Positions 42,450-51,688 of a stretch of 64,000 nucleotides of DNA are shown here, in pieces. Position 1 is the first letter of the stretch. Every line of letters starts with the position of its first letter. Made by a program: the position numbers and the translations under genes. Below the pieces are notes generated by a model. It ran no database searches and was not told the DNA's origin. It was given only the letters and a program-made list of their open reading frames with translations. Source of the DNA: Pseudomonas fluorescens (GTDB taxonomy: Bacteria > Pseudomonadota > Gammaproteobacteria > Pseudomonadales > Pseudomonadaceae); contig NZ_MOBX01000014.1 of assembly GCF_003732425.1 (NCBI RefSeq), positions 486,816-550,815 on the forward strand, given 5' to 3'.

Positions 42450-42788
42450 ATGACAAACGAGCAACAAGCGTTGGCGGACATGCCGATCTGGCTGGTCATC
42501 CTCCTTGCCGTCGTCGGCGGGGTGTCCGGCGAAATGTGGCGCGCTGACAAGGAGGGCGCCCGTGGCTGGTCATTGCTGCGGCGCCTGGCCCTGCGCTCCG
42601 GCGCCTGCATGATCTGCGGCGTATCGGCAATCATGTTGCTGTACGCCGCCGGATTGTCGATCTGGGCCGCCGGCGCCTTCGGTTGCTTGACAGCGATGGC
42701 TGGCGCCGACGTCGCCATCGGGTTGTACGAACGCTGGGCCGCCAAGCGCATTGGCGTCTGCGAAGTTCCGCCTCGCGACCAACCTTAA
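42450..42788 (+). CDS. Holin
   Basis: The 112-residue protein has three hydrophobic segments (about residues 12-28, 50-66 and 68-85), a charged loop after the first, and a polar C terminus. This is the topology of pyocin and HP1-type holins that open the inner membrane for endolysin or particle release. ATG 42450 follows GGAGGCG. It heads the P2-like tail module, as in R-pyocin clusters. It is the only holin seen, and no endolysin lies in the window. Confidence 0.8.
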   Translation: MTNEQQALADMPIWLVILLAVVGGVSGEMWRADKEGARGWSLLRRLALRSGACMICGVSAIMLLYAAGLSIWAAGAFGCLTAMAGADVAIGLYERWAAKRIGVCEVPPRDQP

Positions 42789-42859
42789 CCAAAACCAATT
42801 CTCCGTGCCGCCATTTTGGCGGCAGGGCTGCGCGTGGACGATTGAAAAGGAGGTCATGT

Positions 42860-43381
42860 ATGCCCACACCGATCCAGCAGCCGTCGCAACTGTTCACAGC
42901 CATCGCGACGACACTGCGTAACACCGCCGGGCTGAACCTCAACGTCGGTAATCACGAGGCTTTCAGTGCTCCCGGCGAACAGGCTTGGGTGCTGATCGAC
43001 TTCGACCGAAATGCATCGGGAGTGCGCGCCGCTGATGGGCGAATTGCCCATGTCATGACGGTGTCCCTGCAAGTCATCCCGGCCCTTGCTGCCAGCGCAT
43101 TTGCAGCGTGCGATCTGATCGCTGCGCTGAAAAACCTGATCACCGACAACCGCTGGAACCTGCCCGGCGATCAGTGCGACCTGCCAATGAACATTGATGG
43201 CTTGCCGTCATTGCTCGTCCGTGGCGAACAGCAATACAAAGCCTGGACCCTGACGTTCATCCAGACCCTCTACCTCGGTCCGACGCTGCTCGACGACCCG
43301 CTGGGCACGCCTAAATTTGCTCGCACCTGGGAAGTCAGCGATATCGACGACCCCGGCCAATACACTGCGCTGGAGGCCTGA
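42860..43381 (+). CDS. Tailocin structural protein, R-pyocin PA0615-like position
   Basis: The 173-residue protein starts at ATG 42860 behind AAGGAGG (MPTPIQQPSQLFTAIATTLR). It is a soluble alpha/beta protein with no clear catalytic motif. It lies between the holin and baseplate protein V, the same slot as the uncharacterised gene between holin and V in P. aeruginosa R-pyocins. Its size and content suggest a tail-terminator or baseplate accessory protein, but that is inference. The next gene starts two bases after the stop. Confidence 0.7.
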   Translation: MPTPIQQPSQLFTAIATTLRNTAGLNLNVGNHEAFSAPGEQAWVLIDFDRNASGVRAADGRIAHVMTVSLQVIPALAASAFAACDLIAALKNLITDNRWNLPGDQCDLPMNIDGLPSLLVRGEQQYKAWTLTFIQTLYLGPTLLDDPLGTPKFARTWEVSDIDDPGQYTALEA

Positions 43382-43382
43382 G

Positions 43383-43991
43383 ATGTTCGATGCACTATTG
43401 CGCATGCAACTCGGCCCGATCATCGAACGCCTGGCCGAGATGGAAGCGGAAATCGACGACCTGCACCGCCGCGCCGAAAGCTTCTGCCGCATAGGTATTT
43501 GCCAGACCGTCGATGTTGCGAGCAACACCTGCCAGGTCAGCCACGGTGGTTTGCTGACACCAACCATCAAGTTTTTCAACCCGAGTGCCGGGGCACAAAG
43601 CGAGTCGCGGATTCCGACGGTAGGCGAGCAGTGTCTGCTGTTCAATTACGGCAGCGGCGAAAGCGGCGCACAGAGTGTGGCGTTGTTTGGTTTGAACAGT
43701 GACCGTTTTCCACCAGCCTCTACGGTGCCGACGCTGACCCGTCGAGTGCATCAGGACGGCAGCGAAAGCGGCTACGACGATGCTTCGCACACCCTGCACT
43801 GGAAAAACGGCCCGGCAGCCTTCAGCGGTTCTCGCGAATCGCTGGAACTGAGCATCGGCCCGGCCCGGTTAGCGATGACACCACAAATCATCACCCTGCA
43901 ACTCGGTGCCGTCGGCCTGACTATCGACACCTCGGGCGTGCACTTCAGTGGCCCATTGGTCGATCACCAGGGCCGCGTCATCAGCCCCTGA
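43383..43991 (+). CDS. Baseplate assembly protein V (P2-like spike)
   Basis: The 202-residue protein starts at ATG 43383. It has an N-terminal helix with LGPIIERLAEMEAEIDDLHR, an OB-fold domain (IGICQTVDVASNTCQVSHGG) and a C-terminal beta-helix region ending GPLVDHQGRVISP. P2 gpV trimers form the membrane-piercing central spike. It is followed by W, J and I homologues in the canonical order. Confidence 0.88.
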   Translation: MFDALLRMQLGPIIERLAEMEAEIDDLHRRAESFCRIGICQTVDVASNTCQVSHGGLLTPTIKFFNPSAGAQSESRIPTVGEQCLLFNYGSGESGAQSVALFGLNSDRFPPASTVPTLTRRVHQDGSESGYDDASHTLHWKNGPAAFSGSRESLELSIGPARLAMTPQIITLQLGAVGLTIDTSGVHFSGPLVDHQGRVISP

Positions 43992-44005
43992 TTCAAGAGC
44001 TTCCC

Positions 44006-44338
44006 ATGATCGGAATCGATAGAGACAGCGGGGCCACGGTCGACGACTGGCTGCAGTTTGTGCAGCGCGCGACCCGGGCCCTGACCACGCCGCTGGGCAC
44101 CCGGCAAAAACGGCCCTTGTACGGATCGTTGATCCCCACGCTGCTGGGGCAGAACCTCGGTGACGACGTTCTGCTTCTGGCCCAGAGCCACGCGGCGCAA
44201 GCGTTCTACAACGCGCAGAACGGGATCAGCGATTTTCAGCCGCAAGTGATCGTCGCCAGCCGTCAGGGCGCCGGCCTGTTGTTGCGGTTTGCCGGCACCT
44301 GGAAAAACCGTCAACAAACCTTCGAGGTCGTGACATGA
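44006..44338 (+). CDS. Baseplate protein W (gp25-like)
   Basis: The 110-residue protein of the GPW/gp25 family begins MIGIDRDSGATVDDWLQFVQ and contains the family-type segment TPLGTRQKRPLYGSLIPTLL, corresponding to the conserved P(L)GTR...RP.YGS. gp25 anchors the first sheath ring to the baseplate. It overlaps the J gene by four bases. Confidence 0.92.
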   Translation: MIGIDRDSGATVDDWLQFVQRATRALTTPLGTRQKRPLYGSLIPTLLGQNLGDDVLLLAQSHAAQAFYNAQNGISDFQPQVIVASRQGAGLLLRFAGTWKNRQQTFEVVT

Positions 44339-45330
44339 GTATGTTGATCCCCGGCCAAAACCAATTGGCCGAACCCGCGCTGATCACCGTTGAAGCCTTC
44401 GAGGATCTGCTCGCCGAGTTCAAGACTTTCGTCATCGAATACGTCGGTGCGCGCTCGCCGGACAGTGCAGCAAAACTCAAGACCAGTCTGGATAACGAAA
44501 GCGAACTGCTGACCCTGGCACTTGAGGCTTTCTGTGTGCGGCTGCAAACCCATGAGCGCAAATACAACGCTCGCATCAAACAGATGCTGGCGTGGTGGGC
44601 GACGGGCAGCAATCTCGATGCACGCCTGGCGGACATGGGCCTGGAGCGGCAGTTGCTCGATCCGGGCGACCCGGCGGCATTCCCGCCGGTGCCGGCGATT
44701 TATGAAAGCGACGACGACGCTCGCTTGCGTTATTACCTGGCGCCCCATGCGCCGGCAGCCGGTTCGCGGATGCAGTATCGCCGCGAGGTTTTTACGCTCG
44801 GCGAACGTCCGACGGTGCAGGTCGAATCCACTGAGGCGGGTGTGGTGAACGTCACTTACACCTTCGACCCGGACGGCCTCGCTGCGCAGGTCAAGGATGG
44901 CAATGCTCGACGCACCGCACCCGGCGAAGTGCAGGTCACCGTGCTGTCCCGCGAAAGCGATGGCACACCTTCCGCAGCATTACTTGAGGGCGTGCGTCAG
45001 CACTTCGCGCGGCCTGATGTGCGACCGGAAACCGACCTTGTCACGGTCAAGGCTGCCGACATTCAGCGCTACAACATTCGTGTCGTCGCCAAGATCAATT
45101 CCGGGCCCGACTCGGGCTTGACCAAAGTCGCCGCGCAACAGCAATTGCAGGCTTATGCCGACAGCTGTCATCGCCTCGAAGGTCGGGTCGATCCGAGCTG
45201 GATCGACTACACACTGCACAGCGCCGGTGCCGTGCAACTGCAGATTCTCGAACCGCTGGCGCCGATCGTGACCACGGCGTTTCAAGCACCGTACTGTACG
45301 GCGGTCGAAGTCGAGGTGCTGACGCTATGA
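44335..45330 (+). CDS. Baseplate protein J (wedge)
   Basis: The 331-residue Baseplate_J-family protein is a wedge component homologous in role to T4 gp6. Conserved features include the YYLAPHAPAAGSRMQYR segment near residue 137 and the C-terminal region with LQILEPLAPI near 305. It starts MSMLIPGQNQLAEPALITVE. It overlaps W upstream and I downstream by four bases each, so translation is coupled. Confidence 0.92.
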   Translation: MSMLIPGQNQLAEPALITVEAFEDLLAEFKTFVIEYVGARSPDSAAKLKTSLDNESELLTLALEAFCVRLQTHERKYNARIKQMLAWWATGSNLDARLADMGLERQLLDPGDPAAFPPVPAIYESDDDARLRYYLAPHAPAAGSRMQYRREVFTLGERPTVQVESTEAGVVNVTYTFDPDGLAAQVKDGNARRTAPGEVQVTVLSRESDGTPSAALLEGVRQHFARPDVRPETDLVTVKAADIQRYNIRVVAKINSGPDSGLTKVAAQQQLQAYADSCHRLEGRVDPSWIDYTLHSAGAVQLQILEPLAPIVTTAFQAPYCTAVEVEVLTL

Positions 45331-45962
45331 GTGAAAAAACTCAGCGCCCGACGCTGCTGACGGCGAACAGTTCGGCACTTGAACGGGGTTTGGATCTGGG
45401 CTTCGGCGCACTGCTTGATCGCATCGCGCCGCCGTTCCCCGAACTGATGAACCCGAGCGAAACGCCGGTCGCGTTTCTGCCGTATCTGGCAGCGGATCGC
45501 GGTGTTGCTGAATGGAGCACTGCTGCACCGGAAGCGGAAAAACGCCTGACCGTCGAACTGGCATGGCCCACCGCGCGCCAGGCCGGCACTCGCAAGGCGC
45601 TGGAAAACGCCGCCAAGGGTTTGCAGTTAAGACCCGAGATTCGCGCCTGGTACGAACAGACACCGCCCGGCGCGCCGTACAGCTTTTCCGTACGAGCCTT
45701 CAGCGACCAACCCTACAGCGAAGAAATCAACGCCCGTCTCGACCGACGTCTGGCCGATGCCAAAAGCGAACGGGATGTGCTGTCGGTCTCCGTTGGCTTG
45801 AGCACTTTCGGCAATCACGTCATCGGCGCCGCGACGTTTTGCGGCGAACTGACCACGGTTTATCCGGTGTTCATCGAAGGGCTCGAAACCTCGGGAGAGG
45901 CGTTCCTGGCCGCCGGCATGTACACCGTCGAAACATCCACTATTTATCCTCAGGGGGCCTGA
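45327..45962 (+). CDS. Tail protein I (P2-like baseplate/fibre adaptor)
   Basis: The 211-residue phage tail protein I family member has the typical LLTANSSALERGLDLGFGAL N terminus (aligning near residue 10) and LPYLAADRGVAEW near 50. In P2, gpI joins J at the baseplate rim and lies before the fibre gene H. It overlaps J by four bases, and the fibre gene starts directly after its stop. Confidence 0.9.
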   Translation: MSEKTQRPTLLTANSSALERGLDLGFGALLDRIAPPFPELMNPSETPVAFLPYLAADRGVAEWSTAAPEAEKRLTVELAWPTARQAGTRKALENAAKGLQLRPEIRAWYEQTPPGAPYSFSVRAFSDQPYSEEINARLDRRLADAKSERDVLSVSVGLSTFGNHVIGAATFCGELTTVYPVFIEGLETSGEAFLAAGMYTVETSTIYPQGA

Positions 45963-48419
45963 ATGGCTGACTATTACACCCTGCTCACCAACGCAGGGAT
46001 TGCCTACGAAACGGCGTGCAAGGCCGCGGGCGTGCCGATCAAGTTGACGCAGATTTCTGTCGGCGATGGCGGCGGCTCGGTCTACAACCCGGCTGCGACT
46101 GCCACTGCGCTGAAACGCGAAGTCTGGCGCGGGCCGCTCAATGCCCTGTTCCAGGACGAGAAGAATCCGAGCTGGCTGCTCGCTGAAGTGACCATTCCGC
46201 CGGATGTTGGCGGCTGGTATGTACGGGAAGCGGGGCTGTGGACTGATACTGGAATTCTCTACGCCATCGTCAAATATCCGGAATCGTTTAAACCGGTTCT
46301 GGCTACGTCCGGCTCGGGGAAAGAGTTTTACATTCGCTCGATTTTCGAGACCAGCAATGCGTCGCTGGTGACGTTGTTGATTGATGACACCGTTGTTAAG
46401 GCCACGCGTGCCTGGGTCATGAGTTATCTCGCCGAAGAACTCGGCAAACTCGATGGCAAGCAGTCGGTGCGTGTTGCGGCATCCAGCAACATTGTGTTGA
46501 GCGGTGCGCAGCAAATTGACGGCGTCGCTGTGGTCGCTGGTGACCGTGTGCTGTTGCCGAATCAGACGCTGGCCAAGGACAACGGCCTGTGGATCGTTGC
46601 CAACGGCGACTGGGTGCGGGCGACCGATGCCAACAGCAGCGCCAAGGTGACGCCGGGTTTGACCGTGATGGTGGAGGAGGGCACGGCGAACGGTGATTCG
46701 TTGTGGCATCTGACCACCAATGCACCGATCACCCTTGGCACGACCGCGCTGACCTTCAAGATGCTGGCCGGGCGCACCGGGATTGCTGCCGGGACTTACA
46801 AGAGTCTGACCGTTGATGAATATGGCCGTGCGACTGCGGGTGCGAACCCCGAGACGTTGGCCGGATTTGGCATCAAGGATTCGTACACCAAGGCTGAAGT
46901 TGAAGCGCTGATTGCCAAGGCATCGGCGTTGCCGGTGGGGTCGATTGTTGCGTTTCCGGTTGATGCTCCGCCGCCGGGCTTTCTGGAGCTGGATAACAGC
47001 GTCAAGAGCAGCGCGACTTATCCGGACTTGAGCGCTTATCTTGGCGGCAAGTTCAATAAGGGGGATGAGGGGGTTGGGAACTTCCGGTTGCCGGAGGCGC
47101 GCGGGGAGTTTTTGCGCGGTTGGGATCATGGGCGGGGTGTAGACGCTGGCCGTGTGGCTGGCTCGACCCAAAAGGGTACGGTAACTACTTTCGACAGCAA
47201 CCCGAATCCGAACCTCACGGTCGAGGTTGTGCAGGCATCGGTGGCGGCTGCACAGGCCGATGTATTCATATCCACTGATTATCCTGGGGTAGCCAGGACG
47301 TACACGACTTCGGGGGTTGTAACCTCATCGATACTGGCGGATGGCGGAGTTGTGAGGCCGCGTAACATCGCCGTCATGTGGTGCATCAAGGCCTGGAATG
47401 CGCCGATCAATCAGGGAACCATCGATGTAGCCGCACTGGCCAAGGAAGTCGAACGCCTCAAATCCGCCGTTCCAGTGGGGGCTGTTCTGGCATTCCCGAC
47501 GGGCATCGTTGCACCCGGTTATCTGGAGCTGGATGGAAGTGTGCAGAGCATTGCGACCTATCCGGATCTAGCCGCTTTTCTCGGTACAACTTACAACAAG
47601 GGTGACGAGGGCGCGGGCAATTTCCGGTTGCCGGAGTCACGCGGCGAGTTTCTGCGTGGTTGGGATCACGGGCGTGGTGTAGATGTCGGACGAGCTGTTG
47701 GCAGTGCCCAGGTCGACACCCTAAAAAATCATTTCCACTATCTCCCGACAGAAAGTGGTGGTGGTCAGCAATTTGATCCTGCAGGGCTCATGCCTTCAGT
47801 CGTGCTGAAAGACAACCCTGTGGATTGGTTGGTTCGGACAGCGGGTGATAATCACGGCTTCAACGTGCCTTTCGGAACGCCTAGAACCTACAGTCAGAGC
47901 GCCGAAGCTGAAACCCGCCCTCGAAACATCGCTGTCATGTGGTGTATCAAAGCCTGGAACGCACCGATCAATCAGGGAAGTATCGACATCGCCGCATTGA
48001 CCGTTCTGGCGCAGCAAGCGACCGAACTCAATCAAGGCACGACCAAAATCGCAACTCAGGTATTTGTTGACGCAGGCCTCGACGACACAACGATTGTCTC
48101 TCCCAAGAAGCTGAGATTTGGCTTTTCGATGAGCCTCGCCAGCAATGGCTTCATCGCACTGCCTAGTTGGCTCGGTGGTTTCATTATTCAGTGGGGAGTA
48201 ACGACGTTAATCAATAGTGGCACAGGTGCCACGGTTACGCTGCCTATCCCTTTTCCTAATGCAATTTTGAATGCGTTTGCTTCAGTACACGGCAGTGGTG
48301 CCTTTACGGCACCCATCAGCGGGGCAGTGGCCCCTGCCTCTAAAAGCACGATCAGCATTTATCACTATGCCGGCGGTGGTGGCGGTGCGAGCTACCGTTG
48401 GCTAGCTTTAGGCTATTGA
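45963..48419 (+). CDS. Tail fibre (receptor-binding) protein with duplicated collar segment
   Basis: The 818-residue protein has an N-terminal phage tail-collar fibre domain (residues 1-150, YYTLLTNAGIAYETACKAAG) that attaches to the baseplate. A central repeat region covers 160-300. Two collar-like segments lie at about 320-490 and 500-680; both contain KGDEG.GNFRLPE.RGEFLRG and WDHGRGVD, and both end RPRNIAVMWCIKAWNAPINQ. The C-terminal gp53-like tip contains GGFIIQWGVTT. Fibres of R-tailocins bind LPS and set killing spectrum. The cognate assembly gene follows after four bases. The 3' 700 bases are less GC-rich than the 5' part, suggesting exchange of the tip. Confidence 0.9.
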   Translation: MADYYTLLTNAGIAYETACKAAGVPIKLTQISVGDGGGSVYNPAATATALKREVWRGPLNALFQDEKNPSWLLAEVTIPPDVGGWYVREAGLWTDTGILYAIVKYPESFKPVLATSGSGKEFYIRSIFETSNASLVTLLIDDTVVKATRAWVMSYLAEELGKLDGKQSVRVAASSNIVLSGAQQIDGVAVVAGDRVLLPNQTLAKDNGLWIVANGDWVRATDANSSAKVTPGLTVMVEEGTANGDSLWHLTTNAPITLGTTALTFKMLAGRTGIAAGTYKSLTVDEYGRATAGANPETLAGFGIKDSYTKAEVEALIAKASALPVGSIVAFPVDAPPPGFLELDNSVKSSATYPDLSAYLGGKFNKGDEGVGNFRLPEARGEFLRGWDHGRGVDAGRVAGSTQKGTVTTFDSNPNPNLTVEVVQASVAAAQADVFISTDYPGVARTYTTSGVVTSSILADGGVVRPRNIAVMWCIKAWNAPINQGTIDVAALAKEVERLKSAVPVGAVLAFPTGIVAPGYLELDGSVQSIATYPDLAAFLGTTYNKGDEGAGNFRLPESRGEFLRGWDHGRGVDVGRAVGSAQVDTLKNHFHYLPTESGGGQQFDPAGLMPSVVLKDNPVDWLVRTAGDNHGFNVPFGTPRTYSQSAEAETRPRNIAVMWCIKAWNAPINQGSIDIAALTVLAQQATELNQGTTKIATQVFVDAGLDDTTIVSPKKLRFGFSMSLASNGFIALPSWLGGFIIQWGVTTLINSGTGATVTLPIPFPNAILNAFASVHGSGAFTAPISGAVAPASKSTISIYHYAGGGGGASYRWLALGY

Positions 48420-48423
48420 GGTT

Positions 48424-48969
48424 ATGTTTATGAAATACGCAGTATTCAATGACGATGCGACTTTAATGGCTTGCCTCGTCAAAGGGATTCATGAAGTGCC
48501 GCGGGACGCCATTCCTCTGAGTGAAGCATTATTTTTGCGAATTACTCAGGAGTTAGATGGGGTATGGACGTTGGTCGATGGCGAGGTGGTCAAGATGCCA
48601 TTGCCGAAAATCGTTCCTGATTTCGCAAAAAAAGTGGCCGCGGAGCGTTTCAGACGTGAAGCGGTAGGCGTTGAAGTGGATGGCATGCAGATCGAGACGA
48701 CACGCGACAGCCAAGCCTTGATCGCCAGTACTGGCCTCTCGGCGGTCCTCGACTCCGAATACCGCTGTAACTTCAAGACGATGACAGGCTTTGTTTCGAT
48801 CGGCTCGACACAGATCATTGCGATTGCCAAGGCCGTCAGGGCGCACGTCCAAGCCTGTTTTGACCGTGAGCTGACTTTGTTACGTGCAATCGAGGCGGGC
48901 GAGTATCGGGATGAAATGCTCGCAGAGGGCTGGCCGGATTCATCACTGCCTGAATCCGCAAGTTTGTAA
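48424..48969 (+). CDS. Tail fibre assembly chaperone (DUF4376-like)
   Basis: The 181-residue protein starts at ATG 48424 (MFMKYAVFNDDATLMACLV) or ATG 48430. The N-terminal part resembles small fibre-assembly proteins. The C-terminal half, AAERFRREAVGVEVDGMQIE then TDRDSQ-like TTRDSQALIAS, is the DUF4376 pattern found in fibre chaperones. It lies immediately downstream of the fibre gene and is likely matched to its tip. Two terminators follow. Confidence 0.82.
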   Translation: MFMKYAVFNDDATLMACLVKGIHEVPRDAIPLSEALFLRITQELDGVWTLVDGEVVKMPLPKIVPDFAKKVAAERFRREAVGVEVDGMQIETTRDSQALIASTGLSAVLDSEYRCNFKTMTGFVSIGSTQIIAIAKAVRAHVQACFDRELTLLRAIEAGEYRDEMLAEGWPDSSLPESASL

Positions 48970-48970
48970 T

Positions 48971-48996
48971 AAACGCCCCGCACCCCGGGGCGTTTT
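48971..48996 (+). terminator. Terminator between fibre-assembly and sheath genes
   Basis: AACGCCCCG and CGGGGCGTT form a stem over CACCC, followed by TTTT, two bases after the fibre-assembly stop. It splits the baseplate/fibre genes from sheath and tube genes. Confidence 0.88.
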
Positions 48997-49027
48997 ATTG
49001 TCCGCTTAAAACAAATCAACACCCGCC

Positions 49028-49052
49028 AAGCCCCTCCCCACGAGGGGCTTTC
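49028..49052 (+). terminator. Second hairpin before the sheath operon
   Basis: AAGCCCCTC and GAGGGGCTT pair across CCCAC and end in TTT, 22 bases before the next start codon. It may be a second terminator or a leader hairpin for the sheath message. Confidence 0.65.
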
Positions 49053-49073
49053 CCGTTTATGGAGAAACGAAAA

Positions 49074-49259
49074 ATGGCAACCCGCCAAACCTACACCGTG
49101 CTCGTCCCATTCCCCACCGGCGGTGGGCACTGGTCGAGCGTCGGTCAAGACCTTGATCTGCTCGACGTCGAGGCCAGTGCCTTGCACACCGCCGGTCGAC
49201 TGGAACTGAAAACCCCCACCACCCAGGCCAAAAAGGCCGCTGCCAAGAAGGCTGACTAA
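49074..49259 (+). CDS. Small basic-tailed protein before the P2-like sheath
   Basis: ATG 49074 follows GGAGAAACG and gives 61 residues (MATRQTYTVLVPFPTGGGHW), ending in a Lys/Ala-rich tail (AKKAAAKKAD). The sheath gene begins two bases after the stop. It occupies the same slot and has the same size and Lys-rich end as the DUF2635 (Mu gp38-like) protein of the second module at 56631. A shared role at sheath/tube assembly is inferred only from position. Confidence 0.65.
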   Translation: MATRQTYTVLVPFPTGGGHWSSVGQDLDLLDVEASALHTAGRLELKTPTTQAKKAAAKKAD

Positions 49260-49261
49260 CC

Positions 49262-50428
49262 ATGGCTGAGGTTCTGAACTTCGAGCACAACGGCATTACC
49301 GTCAATGCCACCGAATCCCCCGAGGCCATGGGTGGCCTGGGTGACAACGTTATCGGTCTGGTCGGCACTGCGCCGAAAGCCGATCCGCTGATTCCGCGTA
49401 ACGCACCGTTCCGCATCAACAGCTTCACCACCCACGCGCTGCTCGATCCGACCGGTTCGGAAGAGGGCACCCTGTACCACGCGGTTTACCAGATCCTCAA
49501 AGTGGTCAAGGTGCCGGTCTACGTGGTGATCGTCGAGGCAGGCGCGACCCCGGCCGACACCGTTAACGCGGTAATCGGCGGCGTCGATCCCACCACCGGC
49601 CGCAAGCTCGGTCTGGCGGCGCTGGGCAGCGTTCCGGAAGACCTGACCATCATCGGCGCGCCGGGCTTCACCGGCACCAAAGCGGTGGCCGGCGAGTTCG
49701 CCTCGTTCGGCAAGCGCATCAAGGCCCGTGTGGTACTGGACGGCAAGGACGCCTCGGTTGCCGATCAAGTGCTGTACAGCCAGGAACTCGGCGGTGCCGA
49801 CCTCGGTTTCGACCGTTGCCTGGTGGTGCACAACATGCCGGCCGTGTACTCGAAAGCAGCGAAGAAAAACGTCTTCCTGTCGCCTTCCAGTCTGGCGATT
49901 GCTGCGCTGGCCAAGGTCAAGCAGTGGGAAAGCCCGGGCAATCAGGTGACCTACGCCGAAGACGTCTCGCGCGTCGTCGAGTACAACATTCTCGACACCT
50001 CCACCGAAGGCGATCTGCTCAACCGCTACGGCGTGAGCTACTACGCCCGCACCGTGCTCGGCGGCTTCTCGCTGCTGGGTAACCGCTCGATCACCGGCAA
50101 GTTCATCAGCTACGTCGGCCTCGAAGATGCGATCAGCCGCAAGCTGGTCAAGGCTGGCCAGAAAGCCATGGCCAAGAACCTCACCAAATCCTTCATGGAT
50201 CAAGAGGTCAAGCGCATCAACGACTGGCTGCAAACCCTGGTCGCCGACGAAACCATTCCTGGCGGCAGCGTCTACCTGCACCCGGAACTCAACAGCGTCG
50301 AGAAGTACAAGAACGGCACCTGGTACGTGGTCATCGACTACGGCCGCTACGCGCCGAACGAACACATGGTTTATCAACTCAACGCCCGCGATGAAATCAT
50401 CGAGCAGTTCCTGGAGGACGTTCTCTAA
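49262..50428 (+). CDS. Contractile tail sheath protein (P2 FI-like)
   Basis: The 388-residue phage tail sheath protein begins MAEVLNFEHNGITVNATESP. The C-terminal domain ends in the conserved region DYGRYAPNEHMVYQLNARDE. Stacked hexameric rings of this protein contract to drive the tube through the target envelope. The stop overlaps the tube gene by one base (TAATG), giving coupled sheath-tube expression. Confidence 0.95.
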   Translation: MAEVLNFEHNGITVNATESPEAMGGLGDNVIGLVGTAPKADPLIPRNAPFRINSFTTHALLDPTGSEEGTLYHAVYQILKVVKVPVYVVIVEAGATPADTVNAVIGGVDPTTGRKLGLAALGSVPEDLTIIGAPGFTGTKAVAGEFASFGKRIKARVVLDGKDASVADQVLYSQELGGADLGFDRCLVVHNMPAVYSKAAKKNVFLSPSSLAIAALAKVKQWESPGNQVTYAEDVSRVVEYNILDTSTEGDLLNRYGVSYYARTVLGGFSLLGNRSITGKFISYVGLEDAISRKLVKAGQKAMAKNLTKSFMDQEVKRINDWLQTLVADETIPGGSVYLHPELNSVEKYKNGTWYVVIDYGRYAPNEHMVYQLNARDEIIEQFLEDVL

Positions 50429-50934
50429 TGTTTACCAACCGCGTAAGACAGGCCATCGCGGCCACCCTGCAAGGCCTGCCGTTGTCGGCCACCGTTGAAG
50501 AGTTCACCCCGCCGAAGATCGACTTCGACATGGAAAGCATGACGGGCGGGCGCTTCATCGTTGAGGAAATGGCCAAGAGCGCCAAGGCGCTGAATGCCAC
50601 GCTGAAGCTGCAAGGCACCGGTGCTGAAGTGTTGCTGGCGATGGGCGTGAAGCTGGGCGACGACATCCTGCTGAACGTGCGTGAAGCCGGTCAGGATCAG
50701 GACGGCAACACCTGGTTCACCTATCACACAGTAGGCGGCAAGCTGAAATCTCTGGCTGAAGATGCGCTGAAAATGGGTAGCAAAGCCATCACCACACTGG
50801 AGCTGTCCTGCCGCACCTACAACCGCCTGGAAAACGGCATCCCGGTGATCGACATCGACGTACGCACCCAGAAGTTCGTGCTCAACGGCGTCGACATCCT
50901 CGGTGATGCCCGGCGTGCGGTGCTGATGCCGTAA
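50428..50934 (+). CDS. Tail tube protein (P2 FII-like)
   Basis: The 168-residue major tail tube protein has the family segments TGGRFIVEEMAKSAKALNAT and VIDIDVRTQKFVLNGVD. It forms the hexameric inner tube. A REP doublet lies in the 172-base gap before the tail chaperone gene. Confidence 0.93.
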   Translation: MFTNRVRQAIAATLQGLPLSATVEEFTPPKIDFDMESMTGGRFIVEEMAKSAKALNATLKLQGTGAEVLLAMGVKLGDDILLNVREAGQDQDGNTWFTYHTVGGKLKSLAEDALKMGSKAITTLELSCRTYNRLENGIPVIDIDVRTQKFVLNGVDILGDARRAVLMP

Positions 50935-50956
50935 CCCCTCCCGACACCGCAAAACC

Positions 50957-51047
50957 CTGTAGGAGTGAGCCTGCTCGCGATGAGGCCAGCACATTCAACA
51001 TCAATGTGACTGAACGACCGCTTTCGCGAGCAGGCTCGCTCCCACAG
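50957..51047. repeat. REP doublet inside the P2-like tail module
   Basis: Arms 50957-50980 and 51024-51047 are reverse complements with two mismatches. The right arm carries the same TCGCGAGCAGGCTCGCTCCC core as the copies at 25024, 55921 and 63417. Confidence 0.9.
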
Positions 51048-51106
51048 TGGGCCAGTGTGACTGGCAGAAATTGAGTAATCCCTAAGAATCACCAAGGAAT
51101 TCATAC

Positions 51107-51688
51107 ATGTCGTGGATGCCACCCCAGCATGACCTGTTGTCGCCGATCACCGGCGACGACGGTTCGCAGATCGAGACAATCCAGCTCAAGCCGCTGTTCT
51201 ACGCCGCGCAAAAAGAAGCGCTGGAACGCGCCGGCGATGATGAAGACGACCAGTTCTTCGAACTGGCGCTGCTCGCCACCGGCCTGTCGGTCAAGGAACT
51301 CGACCAGCTCAAGCGCCCGGACTACGTGACCATCGCCCAGTACGTGCACGAGATGTCGACCCGTCCGGCCTCGCACTTTCTCGACCAGGTCGAAGACGCG
51401 GAAAAATCCGCCGATCCCGATCAGGTGCAATTGCTGCAACCGCTCGCCGTGACCGGCCGCACCGTGACCTCGCTGTCGCTGGAAATGCCTGCACTGCGTG
51501 CGACCAAAGTGATGAAGAAACTGAAAACGGCCAAGGAACGCGCCGAGTTCATCACTGCCCATTGCACCGGCCTGATGATCCCCGATCTGGCCCTGATGAG
51601 CGTCCCGGACTGGACGCAATTGCAGGTGCGCATCGACGATTTTTTAAACCAGCCGGCGGCCTACTTTCGGAACGCGACATCGAAGTAA
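51107..51688 (+). CDS. Tail assembly chaperone, short form (P2 gpE-like)
   Basis: This is the 193-residue zero-frame product, beginning MSWMPPQHDLLSPITGDDGS. It is acidic and helical, with DFFELALLATGLSVKELDQL-type content (here QFFELALLATGLSV). It lies between tube and tape measure, as gpE does in P2 and gpG in lambda. Such proteins coat the tape measure before tube growth. A slippery heptamer 13 codons before the stop allows a longer form. Confidence 0.85.
   Translation: MSWMPPQHDLLSPITGDDGSQIETIQLKPLFYAAQKEALERAGDDEDDQFFELALLATGLSVKELDQLKRPDYVTIAQYVHEMSTRPASHFLDQVEDAEKSADPDQVQLLQPLAVTGRTVTSLSLEMPALRATKVMKKLKTAKERAEFITAHCTGLMIPDLALMSVPDWTQLQVRIDDFLNQPAAYFRNATSK

Noticed and set aside
51562..51639. 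Separate small ORF starting inside gene E
   Set aside because: The first 26 codons are out-of-frame gene E. Only the part after the slip site is protein-like, so it is treated as the -1 extension.
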